A DNA stretch of 64,000 nucleotides from Prostheceraeus crozeri (Eukaryota > Platyhelminthes > Polycladida > Euryleptidae). Positions 1 to 12,602 of this stretch are shown here, in pieces. The notes under the pieces are model-generated. The model searched no databases. It saw only the letters and a list, made by a program, of their open reading frames with translations, and was not told the DNA's origin. A program made the translations under genes and the position numbers. The DNA is taken from contig CAJQUW010003044.1 in assembly GCA_907163375.1 (NCBI GenBank), positions 248,001-312,000 of the forward strand. The letters are read 5' to 3'. Numbering within the stretch: the first letter of the stretch is position 1; each line of letters opens with the position of its first letter.

Positions 1-501
1 TTCACATGGTCAGTTTCTGGACCGTCGCTCTGCAGTGAAAACGGAGAGTAATTGTTCTTCTGCAGTATTTAATGATTCACTATTACGTGATGTAATATCA
101 TACTTACAGAATTAAATATTTTGTTTATCTGCTGCAGTGCTTACCGAAGACACGCCCAGATGAATCTAATTCTGTGATCATACTTGATTGTCGAATTATA
201 TAGGCCCCTTTAAAGAATATTTTCTCCTATTTTTTCTATTTTTTAGCTAGACTAGCTGATATTGTTATTTAGCTTAGATATTTTATATAACTTTTATGCT
301 GCCATAAACTAGTGCATACTATTAATGTGTCACACTTCACAGTCTGTTGGCTGCCACTATCACATTTCACACAGACAAAAAGGTTTGGCGACAAATATTT
401 CGGTCAATTTTTTTCACACGGACAGCATTGATTTTTAGCACAGTATTTTGGCCATGTGAAGCGCCTTTAAAACACTAGACCTAGTGATGTTGATAACTAA
501 C
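1..501. other. Non-coding, probable intron of the oxygenase gene
   Basis: This is AT-rich sequence downstream, on the minus strand, of the splice donor that ends the oxygenase exon at 502. It should be intron, possibly followed by the next exon outside the window. I found no convincing coding exon in it. It contains one copy of a short dispersed repeat at 106-176. Confidence 0.5.
106..176. repeat. Short dispersed repeat, copy 1
   Basis: The segment starts ACAGAAT and ends ATTCTGT, so its ends are short inverted repeats. A close relative lies at 39252-39313, sharing the A/T-rich left part and the right part GATGAATCTAATTCTGTG. The two differ by a few substitutions and a short indel in the middle. 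It may be a very small non-autonomous element; its class is unknown. Confidence 0.55.
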
Positions 502-1192
502 CTGTGTTTGGTCTCACACGACACAAAATATTTTCTTCTTGTGCACAATATCGCCCTTCGTCGTCTTGGTGTAGGCGTTGGGATTCGCTGATGAAATTGG
601 TCGATCCTCCTGTGAAATCTTCGTTGAGATACAGCATCAGTGTTTGCATTGATCTGCAGTTGGAATCTCGAACAAGATGGCCATCATAATGCGGCCCAAA
701 ATGTTGCCCTGGTTCGTATCTGCATATTCGGAAAATCGGATTCAATCCTTTTGCCTGCCAGTCACCATTGAGTACGAACGGAATTCCATGCACACATTGT
801 TGACGTGGATCTTTGTCTTTGTCAAATTGAAGAGGCGACAGAAGACCTTCTACGCGTCTCCACAACTCTTCTGCAAGTTCAGGAGCCCGTGCTACTAATC
901 GTTGACAGCCTCTGTACTCAGATTTGGTGTGTGGAAGATTGGCGAAATTTAGGGCCTCACAGTCAGATATGAGAGTCTTGCACTCGGAGCTAGATAGTAG
1001 GAAGGGTACAAGAAAGCAACTAGGTCCGTAGTCGGAGACTGGAGTAGGCCTCAAGGACGCTGATGCTGATGTTAGAGTCGTTGGAAGAATAGGAATATCA
1101 CTAAGGTTTTCTGCATGCTCGCAGTCAGTCTCCCATTTGTCTAGGAGCGACTGCACGACGCTTAGATTCTCTATTGCCGGTTGACTCGACAT
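502..1192 (-). CDS. 2-oxoglutarate/Fe(II)-dependent oxygenase, prolyl-4-hydroxylase-like, 5' exon
   Basis: This exon encodes about 230 residues from a start ATG at 1190-1192 to a splice donor at 502/501 (CACAG followed by gttagt). The C-terminal half reads like the double-stranded beta-helix core of P4H-type oxygenases. FRICRYEPGQHFGPHYDGH carries the HxD iron-binding pair (His, Tyr, Asp), and a later MQTLMLYLNEDFTGGSTNF strand follows. The distal iron-binding His and the 2-oxoglutarate-binding Arg are not in this exon and must lie in the next one, to the left. The family hydroxylates prolyl or other residues using O2 and 2-oxoglutarate; the substrate cannot be told here. The first 50 residues look disordered, and no signal peptide is evident. 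The gene is head-to-head with the NDUFAF7 exons. Confidence 0.85.
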
Positions 1193-2820
1193 CAGCTATA
1201 AGATTGCTCAGTCACTCATGTACTGATACAACGTGATGGCTTGCATTTATATCTGCCTGATTGCGTTAGGATTGCAGATGAATTGCTTCATCTATTGAGC
1301 AAGTGGAACTAATTATAGATTTAACAAGCTGCTGCAATTAATTGTCATCTTTAGCAGATTTTGTATCTAACGACATCCTACTTCATAGCTCAGCCTTTTT
1401 GATCAAGTAGTAACATGAATTATCGTTGTAAAAATCTTCAAGAAACAATTCTGTTGTTAATACAGATATTACGCAACAACTTTTCTTTTTTATTTGCAGA
1501 ATATTTAGGTATGGATCTACTAAATATCGGCCTGTCATGAAAAATAAATGTGCTCTACATTGTGAAAAGTATATCGATGAAAATGATGGCTAGAGAAATT
1601 TAGAAAAGAAGGGGATAATCAGATTTTAAATATTTAGACCAGCTGATGTAATTTCCCACAATTACTGTTCTTGTAAAGGCCACGATGAATGAATGACGTG
1701 ACGAGGTGCGCTCTCGCTATGCAACGCGAATGTACGACCTCACAACATTGAATGGATTAATAAAGATTTGTTTTTTTGTGTCTTCTCGTGACCTTGATAC
1801 TGGAGTCGAACTAAAAAGCGAACTATGAACGACTAATTTGAACTCTGGGTTTATCAAAAATGGATTGTAATCTAATTACGCCTTCCAATCAATTAATTGA
1901 AATTGAAAACACTAGTAATCAAATCATTCAAACTAAAGTCAAAACAAGCTATTGATTGAATTTGGCACTGGCGAACAATCAATCAACCAAATGAACGGAC
2001 AATATCATTCTAACAATTATATTATGAATCCATAATTTATCATGAGTCATTATTGCATGTTTACGCCTACAGTATGATAATGTTGAACACCTATTATTAT
2101 CAAGGATCACCTGGAAGTATTCCATGAAGAAAAATCGTCAAAGCCGACAGAGCTGGAGAATAGGACACTGAGCGGATGTAGGGCCTACAGTAAAAGTTAA
2201 GTATGAATTATGACAGCACTATGTGTACAGGTACGCTTACTATGTAGTAAGTACACTTATGCATGTAGACAACAAATGGCTGCTCACGGGTATGAACCAG
2301 GGGTTAATAAAAATTTATTGCAATTTAGTTGCTCTTTCTAACCAATTAACTGAAGCTGATTTACTGAGCAATTATTTAATTGGAATCTATTTACTGACCA
2401 ATTAATTGAAATTGAAATTAATTGGCAATCGATTAATTGAAGTTCAGATGATTTTTCATAATTCCTGTTTGAACTCTCGCTAAATATTGCGTTGAAAGCT
2501 TCAATTTTAGGAGTTTTCATGTTTCTTACCTAGGGCCTACCACCACCATAACTTAAGGGATACTGAAGCGATTGCCATAGGGGTATGTGATAAATGGATG
2601 ACTTGAATAGCATTCCACGCATGTGCTACACATTCGAGTCTGCAATAAAAAAAGCGTTAGATGGGTGACAAAAATTGGTCTCCAGCTACCTAGTTTGCAT
2701 TGTAGATGTACTTCATGTAGATGTATCAGCTCATGTCATCGTATGTCCTCTTTTTATCACATTTTCTCAACAATAGGATAAATTAGCATGGATTTAATAA
2801 CAATTTTTGTTATTCTTCAG
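1193..2820. other. Intergenic region between two divergent genes
   Basis: About 1.6 kb separates the oxygenase start from the first visible NDUFAF7 exon. It is AT-rich and contains several AATTAATTG-type inverted motifs around 1880-1935 and 2320-2445. It should hold the oxygenase promoter. I looked for the missing N-terminal NDUFAF7 exons here and did not find a convincing one. Confidence 0.5.
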
Positions 2821-3231
2821 TTGATTGGTGTATGGACCGTAAATGAATGGGCTAATCTTGGTCAAGCGGGGACGCTTAACGTTGTGGAGCTAGGTCCTGG
2901 AAGAGGAACATTATCTGCTGATATGCTTCGAGTTTTCCGGAACTTTCCCGATATCTGTAGGCCGTTGACCTTCCATCTGGTAGAGATATCGCCTGTCATG
3001 GCTACTCTTCAAGAGGCATTATTATGTGGTCAGCCTCTTCCACGAAATCTCCGTCCTGAGTCGGAACCTTCTCTTGGTAGCTTCGAAGCTTCAAAAGGGC
3101 CGTATAAGGAAGTAGAAATCGCTAAGGATGCATCTGTTTTGTGGTATCGACAACTCACTGACGTACCGAGGATCCCAGCTTGTTACATAGCCCACGAGTT
3201 TTTTGATGCTTTGCCAATCCACAAGTTTCAG
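2821..3231 (+). CDS. NDUFAF7: NDUFAF7 (complex I assembly arginine methyltransferase), methyltransferase-core exon
   Basis: NDUFAF7 is the mitochondrial arginine methyltransferase that symmetrically dimethylates the NDUFS2 subunit during complex I assembly. This 137-codon exon begins after a good acceptor (ttattcttcag at 2820) and ends at donor CAG/gtgcgt, both in phase 0. VVELGPGRGTLSADMLRVF is the S-adenosylmethionine-binding motif I. Downstream, YIAHEFFDALPIHKFQ matches the strongly conserved 'AHEFFD.LP.HKFQ' block of the family. Five more exons follow at 7163, 9410, 9631, 12475 and 12603, all joining in compatible phases. The roughly 100 residues that normally precede this exon (presequence and the start of the domain) were not found. 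The apparent upstream ATG at 2788 lies in the intron. Confidence 0.93.
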
Positions 3232-3666
3232 GTGCGTAAATTGAAAGTCAAATTACATGTATCTTGCGGTGAAATGTGGGCGTGGGAAGGGATATTTATT
3301 TCCTGGGAATTGCCATATGTGCAGTTTCTTTGGGAAACCTGTGAAATACAAGTTAAAATGCATCAAAAGTGTTATATCCACAGAAAAATTCAAATGTTAT
3401 AGTTGGCCTCGTCCCTGTGTTACATTAACAAAATATAACATCAGCTGGAGTTTGCTGAGTCATGTGATGCCGTTGATGGAACACCCTAGAAATATTAAAA
3501 GCTTGTAGCCTCACTGATAGTCACAAGGATCGAATGTGAATAGAAAATATATGCAATTCCGCATGCTCAAGTTTAGAGAAACTAGAAACGTAGAGCAATA
3601 GAAAATATCTAAATACCATATCAAAAACCAGGATGTCATGCCAGAAACACATAAGAAAAAATAACT

Positions 3667-5180
3667 TCAGATTATCAACTCTCCATAGAGCTTAGCGAAG
3701 GCTAATTGACGGCCCCCTGAAAGCTTCAACACGAAATGATGTTGGAAATACTTCCAAAGAAAGCTTATTCCACGACTTTGCTGTCCTATGAAAGAAGGAT
3801 ATGTTAAAAGAATCCGTCTGACAACGAGGAATGGGGACAAAGCATGGATTTGCATAGTCCTTCCACTGATGCGTCTGGTAAAAGAACGAGGACGTGGGGA
3901 AACAGAATCAAGTTCATCAGAGTAAAGACAGTGATAATAGCGATAGAAAAGGGAAAGACAGGAAACTGCTCTACGGTGTCCGAGTGAGACATTTGAGAAA
4001 TTTGAAGTGAGACTGACCAATCTAAAGAGTCAGACAGTGTCACATCAAGCAAAGAAATGCTGTTCTCAACTGAAAGGGAATTACTTGTCATAGCGATAGA
4101 AGAACTGCCTTGAACACGTTTATGAGAAGAACGAATTGGCTGAGTCTTGCTTTCATTGAACATGACTCGATTGTAGTGACCCAGAGACAGAGTTCCTTGA
4201 AACTCAGGCTCAATGTCACTGTGTCTTGGTCTAGACGTTGATCAGTAGCCCTCTGACTGGGATAGGAAAGGGATGCTTAAAGAGTGGAGTCATCACGAAA
4301 TAGTGGGATGGATTATTCTTTGGACGTAGAAAGTCATTTATGAACACAAGAAAGAGAACAGATGCGAAATCAAGGCTTCAGACATCAAGGACAAGAACAC
4401 TTTGCTTATAATAGAAGTGATAGCAATTGGACGGTAATTACACGGATCACTTCTACGTATCTCCCTTCTTTGGATTAGGGATCACGTTGGATAACTGGAG
4501 CAAATGAGTACTGGAACCAACTCCGTTCACACTTCTTTAGCACAATCGCTGGAATATTATTCAGACCCAGTGCTCTTCGAAGAGTTCAATTTTCTTAACA
4601 CATTCATGGCTTTCCTCTCACAGATAATGAAGACTGGCATATGAGCATCAATGGCAACAGACTCTGGAGGAACCATGGTTGGTTGGATCCAGAGAAGAAT
4701 TAGAGTAGAAACAACTAGCTAACAAGTTAGCCTTGTCAGTCGCAGATGTGGCGGATAATCCTGAAAGCCAATCTCTAAGGAGGTAAGAGCAAATTGCCTT
4801 TGACGCGTTACTACCACTTGGACAAACTAATAACTTAGCAGAAACGCGCTCAATGTGCTTCGTTTTGCACCTGCAGAGGAACCCATGGTAGTGATACTTT
4901 CAACCGAGGAGTTAAGTTGAACAAAGAGACTTTCATCATCACTACAGTTTGGAGACCTGCACAGCGCTGCGATAGAGATATGTCGACCATCATTGTTCAA
5001 TCGGATCCACAAAATCTGATAGTCAATACAATATACAACGATCTGATAGGTACAATCGACAACGAATGAAGGAGCTCTAGGAGCTTCCAGATCTGAATTC
5101 GCAAAAACACAAACCCTTGGTTTACCACGGAACATAGTTAGAAGAATGCAGTCAGGACAATTGAAGTGGTTCACTGTCAT
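3667..5180 (-). mobile_element. Degraded LINE (endonuclease plus RT C-terminus), antisense in NDUFAF7 intron
   Basis: Minus-strand frames keep recognisable parts of a non-LTR retrotransposon. At 4827-5180 a stretch with ILWIRLNNDGRHISIAALCR followed by SPN resembles the apurinic-type endonuclease domain. At 3804-4163 the segment SISLLDVTLSDSLDWSVSLQ resembles the region after the RT fingers. At 3667-4020 RRAVSCLSLFYRYYHCLYSD and a 'SFLWK' block match the C-terminal tail typical of this group of LINEs. The central RT is not readable, and frameshifts and stops are frequent. The clade is probably L2/CR1-like, but I cannot be certain. Confidence 0.75.
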
Positions 5181-5245
5181 TGTTCACGAATCTACGTTTC
5201 TGTAACTGCTAAAATACTGGGTCAACTAGTCTGAAACAACACTTT

Positions 5246-7162
5246 ATGAAGAGGCTGGTGAACCGGGTTAAGGTTGGCGTGTGGGCCACGTCTATTACAA
5301 AACTGAACTCTAAAACTCGTTTGACGGCAGTGGATGGGTGCCTACCGACTGCGCCTGACCGGCCACGTGAATTGTGGATTTGCCTTTTTTGTCCACCGTT
5401 TCTAGGTTCCTACCTGTCAAAGTGCAGGCGGGGTATCCTATACACAGGGCCGCCTGATCTCTACAACAGGACTTAGCTACTGAACATACATCACCTACTC
5501 AGTAATGCGACCATCACACAGGAGCCGCTTACGTACAGAGATCCGGCCACCGGTTTCCAGTTTGCCAAATCCTACCAGCTTCAAATTGCTCTTGTCGCCA
5601 AAAGACTGTAAGGAAGAAGAGGAAGAAATCGGCAGACCACCCAAAGTGTGTTCTAGGCACTGGCAGTGGCCACGTGGTACCTGCTGTGGGCGACAATTCG
5701 ACTACCACATGGCCCCTTTATTTGCCCTTACGACACGCAGGGATGCAGGGACACGCTAACCGCACGGCGCCGTTAGCGTTGTGACACACGGACACGCAGG
5801 CGGCCAGTCGCACCGAGCAACCTGAATGATTCGACAGTAAAATTCGATTCGATGATTCTTTTTGAATTCTGCAAAGACTGAAAATCATCGTTTTGAACAT
5901 TGTATTTACTTTGAATCACGGTCAGGCGCTGATGCAACGAGGGTTTAACCTTAATAAATCTTTACATGTAGAATGTCTGCGTTACACATCGATGATTGCA
6001 TTTAGCGGATTAAGGCCAACGTGTCCCGCAATGCGATACCGACAACTTGTCAGTGCGAAATATCTAAAGAAGTGCTTCTTTATGCGAACTGCCGACATCA
6101 AATTCAATTGGATGAAACGAAGTAAGCGGTATGTACTATGCAGGATTCCCGAGGCACATGAGAATGAATATCTCCAGCGCAAAATGGATATTGCAACAGC
6201 GCAAATTGGAAAAAGTAGACAAGCTGCTGAATTTAGTCAGATTGTTTTCATGAAAAACTTGTCGATTTGACCAGGCGTAATTTTGAATTATAATATTTAG
6301 TTTCATTAAAAACCCCAGTTCAGTTTTCTACACCAGATATTTATCCTGGTAATTTTTGCTTTAATTTTGGTTTTGATTTTTTTGTTTCTCTCTCAATTTA
6401 GACATTTCTTATTTTGCTTTTATGCATGTTTTCGCTCTAAAGTATAAATATTTTTTCTGTTCAATTGCTTGTAATAAATAGGCAGCAGATTGTGATTTGG
6501 ACACGTACTGGAGTTACCATAGCATCGACATATTCGCACACATAATACAAACGCTCATTATTAGTTTTGTTTACTAGCAATCATGTGAATTTATTGTTGT
6601 AATGCAATCAATTATCGTGAAGATCTATTGTTTCATTAGTTAGTTTCTCCATATCTTTTAATAGTTTTGAGCAGTGAGGTTGTATTTTCTATTAGCAATA
6701 TTACTTCTATATCGACGACTTTGACTCATCTGAACAATCAAACTGTAGGACTGTCCGAATTCATTGAATCATCAACTTATCATGATGCTGAAGGTGTTAT
6801 TCTCCTCATCGAGAGTTTGTGAAGTAAAAAACTAATACGTAAAGCCAGAAAAATTATTGATGAACTACAGCGTCTTCAAGAAAATTTTTGCACGTCGTTT
6901 CAGAAAGCTAAGTCATGTATATTATAAAACGATCTTTTGACAAAACAGTCATTTATAGACGTGATATAGATGTCTATCAAAGGCATTTAAGACTTACGAT
7001 GGTCTTGCGAATTCCCTACCAATGTATTTGAAACCCTTACTTTTTTTATTTGGGCAAGAGTTGGATACCTAAAAAAAGTCATTCATATGTAGGCAGTGGA
7101 AATGTAGAAAATTCAAATTGAACTCATTAGAAAGCCTGACAGAAGTCCTGTTGTCATTGCAG
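5246..7162. other. NDUFAF7 intron sequence
   Basis: Nothing is recognised apart from an open frame at 5893-6270 (125 codons, plus strand), which has no family resemblance I can name and no splice support. From about 6280 to 7150 the sequence is AT-rich and featureless. The next coding exon begins at 7163. Confidence 0.5.
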
Positions 7163-7273
7163 AAGCAAAAAGGAGTTTGGCGTGAAGTTTTAGTTGATCA
7201 GTGTACCGAAAGTGGAGGCCTCAAATACGTCCTTGCGTCTCATGAGACGCCTGCATCGAAGGTGTACGTGGAG
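7163..7273 (+). CDS. NDUFAF7: NDUFAF7, second visible exon
   Basis: This 37-codon exon is bounded by acceptor ttgtcattgcag and donor GAG/gtaagt, phase 0 at both ends. KQKGVWREVLVD corresponds to the conserved 'GWREVFVD' strand that follows the HKFQ block in NDUFAF7. It joins the 2821-3231 exon without disturbing the frame. Confidence 0.9.
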
Positions 7274-8076
7274 GTAAGTTTTTCATGTGTTTTTCAGCTT
7301 CCATCAGCATCTTCTATGTCGTCATGCATGTGTAACGTATGTGTATGTTTTGGTATGCATCGATTCACCGTACATATGAAGCTCTTAGAGATTTTCAATT
7401 TGACGTCCAACGTTTTTAATTTGATGAATAGTAGTGCTCGGTTTATGAATTAAAATAATTGTTCCCAGTAGAGCAGATATTTGACGGATAAAAGTTTCGA
7501 TTAAGATAAAATAAATAAATAAAATCACAGTTCAACAGTTGAGATTTAGAAAATTTCGAATCTTCGGAGTTCCAACATCTCTGTTATACCAGTGTTCACT
7601 TCTGTGAATTTCATTTTAAGTGAATTCAGAAATTAGGTCTCACTGTTTCTTAAGTCAATGAATTTCAATTGATTTAGGGGCGGCTACTTTTTCAATCTTA
7701 AGTGCTGGAAAAGCTGATGAATGCTACAAATTTACGAAATATGCTGACATCTTTCATCAGTACATTTTTCAGCCAGATGTCGAGACCATGGTTTTTTTGT
7801 AATCTACGATGTTTTGCAAAGTTCGTCGGGTTTCCGATAGTATTGTTGACAAACGAAAGCATTTCTTGCTCATTCGAAGAATCAAGCTTGCCATTACTCG
7901 AGGAAACTTGATCAGTGTCTTCCCAGCTTCCAGAACTATGCATCAGTTCAATTTATAACTTTTTAATGTTGCTTTTTATTTTGTATTCTCTCGCTTTTAT
8001 TTCCTTGTTTTTTCTCATATGTTGTTTCATTTTAAGCACAACAAATAAGTTCATAAGCTGACAATGAAAACAAGGA

Positions 8077-9290
8077 TCAACGCTCACCTTTACCGGACAC
8101 CAATCCCAAATTACTACAGGGTAGGCCGTATCGTCCTCTTCCATTTACGCGATCTGTGGCCAGAGTGTGGGATATGCCTTTTCGCTCCAAATACTTTTCT
8201 ATGACAGAGGTAGACGACCTCTTCATCGTCTGCGAGATATTGGTTTGATGCAGGACTGCTTGAGTTAAATGATCGTCCGTTCTTCTGATGTGCCCGAACC
8301 ATGCAAGCCGCTTGTACTCCATGAACCTGTCTATAGCTGGGAATTCTCATCTTGCGCCGAATCTCTTCATTCTTGACTCGGTCCCAGAGGGCTAAACCTT
8401 GACATCGCCTGAGCATCTTAATTTCGGTCACCATCCAACTTTTCCATCCTGTTTGTAGGCGATTTTTTATGTGCTATTCGTACTGCTCGCAAGATGATGT
8501 TTCGTCAAAGAGTGAACCGAGATATTTGAACTTCTTAACTGACGGGAGAGGGGTTCCATCTAGTTGGATGTCTTCGTCGTTCGTAGCGGTGGAGACTTCG
8601 GAGAGGTATTCACTCTTGCTTCTGCTATTTCGGAGACCATTACTTTCCAGGGCATTGCGTCACTGCTCAAGCCTGTTTTATACTGCTGTTGTGGAATCCC
8701 GACAAATAGTTGTAGTCAGAGTATCGAGATACATGTCCTAAATCAATGAGACGTACCTTTCGTTCTCAAATAGTTGAACAATAATTCTCGAGGAACAGAG
8801 TCGTGCGCTTTCTGAAATTCCACGAAAACCGCCCTGAAAGGCTCGTTTCCCTCCCCCAGGTTCTCCATTACCATACGCATTACAAACAAGGGATCTGTTG
8901 TGCTATATATCCAGGTCTGAATCCAAACTGGTTGTTTCGTACATTCATGCACATTCTCAGCCTCTTATTGATTATTCGCTCTAGGAGTTTGAAACTGTGA
9001 CAGAGCAGCTTGATACCCAGATAATTTCTGCAAACTCTGTGATCACCTTTGTTTTTATATATTGGTGTTAAAATGATCTCTATCCACACACACGGTAACT
9101 GTTGATGGCCTTGGATGATCTCGCTGAAATGATACAGGCACAGTCTACTCCCTTCTCTTCTACCACTTTGATAGTTTCTATGGGTATGTCGTCGGGTTCG
9201 CAGCTGCGGCTGCCTTTCACATGGCTCAGCTCTTTCTGGACTTCATCCTGGGTAATGGCCCATTCGCCTCAAAGACGATTAAATTTCATT
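8077..9290 (-). mobile_element. Degraded RTE/I-type LINE reverse transcriptase, antisense in intron
   Basis: On the minus strand, 8880-9089 reads ILTPIYKNKGDHRVCRNYLG, then GIKLLCHSFKLLERIINKRL and a 'NQFGFRPG' block. These are the hallmark fingers motifs of a non-LTR RT. At 8743-8952 AVFVEFQKAHDSVPRELLF is the palm motif around the first catalytic Asp, here mutated to Glu-Phe-Gln. At 8077-8434 the C-terminal tail appears in two frames (LALWDRVKNEEIRRKMRIPS and LAWFGHIRRTDDHL). Several frameshifts show that it is dead. Confidence 0.85.
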
Positions 9291-9409
9291 TAATATTAAA
9301 TAGATACAGAAAAAATGCTCTTCAAAAATACTTTTTGTATTTATCAACAACCGCGAAATTCCATTATTACATGCATGTCATCACTGTAACTGATAAATGT
9401 TCTTTTTAG

Positions 9410-9562
9410 ATGGCAAACCCTGGAGCCAATCAATCTCACTTAGAAGTCAGTCCGGAATCTGGAATTGTTGTGGAGGATCTGGCTGTTCGCTTGAATGAAT
9501 CCGGGGGAACGGCTCTGATAGCTGATTATGGACACAGCGGGGGAAAAGAAGACACGTTCAGG
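9410..9562 (+). CDS. NDUFAF7: NDUFAF7, third visible exon
   Basis: This is a 51-codon exon after acceptor ttctttttag and before donor AGG/gtaagc, phase 0. It contains LNESGGTALIADYGHSGGKE followed by DTFR. This is the conserved 'GGAALVADYGH.GTKTDTFR' block of the family, part of the methyltransferase core. Confidence 0.92.
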
Positions 9563-9630
9563 GTAAGCAATGAGTGTTAAAATAATTTGTAAATGCAAAC
9601 AATTGGCATCAATTATCGCAACGATTTCAG

Positions 9631-9745
9631 GCATTTCGTGATCACAAGCTTCAGGATCCTCTCAACCTCCCTGGCGAATGCGATCTTACGGCAGATGTTG
9701 ACTTCAGATTCTTATCACAAATGGCTTTTCGAGTTGCCCCTAAAG
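9631..9745 (+). CDS. NDUFAF7: NDUFAF7, fourth visible exon
   Basis: The exon follows acceptor acgatttcag and ends at donor AAAG/gtcaga, phase 1 at its 3' end. It encodes AFRDHKLQDPLNLPGECDLT and ADVDFRFLSQMA. The 'DHKL.D.L..PG..DLTADVDF' sequence is one of the best-conserved stretches of NDUFAF7 and its bacterial relatives. Confidence 0.93.
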
Positions 9746-11089
9746 GTCAGAATATATCTTAAGTTCCTATGCAAAGTAATGCTCTAATACACTGTATGCT
9801 GCCTGGCTAGTCGTAGCATTGTAGCTGAATATCCACTATGTGGTTTGAAAACTACATGTTCGCTGCATTATCATTCGTTTACATCCTGACATTACTATCA
9901 TTTATGAGTATTATCTCGGTTTTATACAGAGTGAGTCATAATGTACGGAGTACTTGTTCCATTTCCTTGCTTGGACAAGCGGTTAACAGCGACTTGTCAT
10001 GTAAGCCTTGCATCCACTCCATCAGCCAGCAGACAGCTCATTGGAAGTCTATATCATGATGTCAGCAGTTATCTCTCATCACAGACTATCCACCATCTTT
10101 CATAATACTGCAACTCCGCTATCCGTCCACTATTAGAATATTGCTGCCATCTGCCGGCAAGTGCCCCACAAATTTTTCTTGCCAGCTCGCATGGGACCAT
10201 TTCCAACAGACAGTCTCTTCTTTAGAAGGAGAAGCACCTGCGCTATGAGTGCGCACCGAATTCGCAGATCTATGAGTGCATTCGCAGATCAGATGACTCA
10301 TTTGTTATCGCCTAAGCCTAGAACTAAGTTCGCCTAAGCTCTGAGTGAGTATCTCGAAATTTTTTTTTTCTCACGCGATTTTGTTTTTCAGATCTTGGGA
10401 GCCTGTTCCTAATAACACTTTCCCCTGTAATACAATCTTGATACTTTCAAGAGGCGCTCGGAAAGGTTTTTATGAGACAGCGCAACAAGCTCAGAAGATC
10501 ACTTGATGTTAACTAATGTACTAATTTTTTTATTGAGTAACATCTGGTTTTTTGTTAATGGCTTGCTAATGGCTGTATAAATGGGTACCTTAAAAATAGA
10601 TTTATCATGCAGATTGATGAAATTATTCTGTTTGCATCTGATTTTCGAACTACACGTATATTTATACACCTTCATGTACATTTCTCGTTTGCGAACTAAA
10701 CATTATTTTATAAAATAAGCCAGTGATACCAACATTGAGCAATTGTTAAACACAAAACTTGGGACACGTACGTGATCCTTTTGTCATTAGTTAAAGATAT
10801 AATGCCACTCTTTCATTTTGAAATTTTGAATCAATTACCCTTAAGATTTGGCTTCAGCTTCTGTGCCTCTTTTTCTGACACCCGATTCTTCAAGTCTTCT
10901 TGATTCAAACGATGGGACAATTTATTCAATGCTCCTCAATTTAGCTTTCAGTCTATAGGAGACAAATCCTGGAACAGTGCCTTCACAAATAGCCGCAACT
11001 ATGGTCGATCAGTTCGTTGACATTTAGATGCCCATCTGTGGTACTATTCAGAGTCGTTCGCAACTATATAATGAACTAAGAAATAAATA

Positions 11090-11293
11090 CACTGTTCAAA
11101 AGAAGTCCTCTTACAAATATTTTGCTCTATTTCTAAAGCGATTTTTTTGTAGGTTCTAGCAATAGGTTAGTGCCAGAGTTCGGTCATGTGCTACAATTGT
11201 GCCAAAAAGAAACGTCAACCCATTGCTAGAATCTACAAAAAATGCTATAGAAAAGGAGTTAGAAGAAATGTACGAGAACTTTTTTGAACAGTG
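11090..11293. mobile_element. 204-bp inverted-repeat (MITE-like) element
   Basis: The two ends are imperfect inverted repeats of about 80 bp. The left begins CACTGTTCAAAA and the right ends TTTTTTGAACAGTG. The inner parts of the arms also pair (TTTTTGTAGGTTCTAGCAAT against ATTGCTAGAATCTACAAAAA). There is no ORF. Terminal CACTGTTCAAAA with a TA beside the left end suggests a Tc1/mariner-driven MITE. It sits in an NDUFAF7 intron. Confidence 0.75.
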
Positions 11294-12474
11294 CATGTTT
11301 CAACTAAAAGTCCTAAAAACAAAACATCAAACGATAATGTACTCTTACCTCATTTAAGTACATGTATCACAGATATCAGACTTTTCACTCAGAAAGTCCT
11401 CGTTCGTGTAAAGCCTGTTATCAGTGATGTATCATATACTTAAGATCGTATTCCTTTGGAGATGATATTTACAATAATTTTTAGGATTTTATAGGATATT
11501 TTTAAGACAAGAAGGTACTTAACAATTTGAAAGTCTTGTTTTTCGCTTAGTGTAGTAAATGCTATTTATCCTACGCCATCGTCCCAAAATGCAACCGACT
11601 CGATGAAGTGAAATTATGGTTCGAGTTAAATGCATTCGCCATCCAAAATTTGAACTTTAAAGAATGGAGACCTTTCATTCGTATAAGGACTTTCTATAAA
11701 TTGATTCTTGGATTGCACAGGTCTACCACACTATGTAATGACATTAAGACGATCAATCCATGCCTAAATTAAAAGTATATTGCCTAATGGACCAAAAGAT
11801 GTCTTACTTTCAGTACTATTCACATAGCTTAGCCGCACAGCCACACTGTCTTAATTCTTAAATTCAACAGATTGACTGAGTTATTTTAAAGGAAAAGTTT
11901 AGAAAATCTTGTGTAATATATCAGGAAGTCTTTCCTTACATTGTGACTGACTGCATTTAAATCTTCATTATGGCGTTGAAAGGGTTGATTATATACAACA
12001 TTTATAGCAATATGTATTCCTGCTTTTGAGTGATCCATTTACTTAGTGGCTCAAGGCATGAATATGCAAATAAGAAGTGAAGAAAATTTAATACAATCAT
12101 TAGTGCCATTGAACAGGAATGACCTGGATCTCGTAAGCATTGTAGGTTCGAAGCCTTAACATTCACCAATCTTGTGTAACCCGAAGCTTTAATGCAGTTC
12201 GACACCAAAGAAATTTTAAATGCTAGTTTTAATGTCTTGTGATTTTTCTTGTTGTTGTAGCATTTTAACGAATATTATTACGAAGCAAACATGCGTCATT
12301 GAAAGGAAACTCAGTTTCATTTGTTTTTTTTTTCAACCTCAAGATTTAGCGGGTAGCTGCGATTATTTCTTTCTGTTGTAATTTTATACAGGAATTGTCA
12401 GACTACATCCTTAAACAGTAGGCGTAAATCTATGTAAATTCATATAAAGAAATAAATTGGAATTTATCTTTCAG

Positions 12475-12542
12475 TATCACTTTTCGGACCCGTTACTCAA
12501 TCTTCCTATCTCAATAACATGGGTCTCGGAGTTCGTCTTCAG
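12475..12542 (+). CDS. NDUFAF7: NDUFAF7, fifth visible exon
   Basis: This 68-bp exon follows acceptor tatctttcag and precedes donor CAG/gtatac. It completes the split codon of the previous exon and encodes SLFGPVTQSSYLNNMGLGVR. That corresponds to the conserved 'GPI.Q..FL..MGI..R' block. Confidence 0.9.
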
Positions 12543-12602
12543 GTATACTATTCTGCACCAGGTATGCTCCAGTGTGTAAAACATAAATTGTATCCGTTAC
12601 AG

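Noticed and set aside
9940..10190. LINE RT remnant on the plus strand
   Set aside because: A short IRPLLEYCCHL-like peptide resembles a LINE C-terminal motif, but it is too short and isolated to call.
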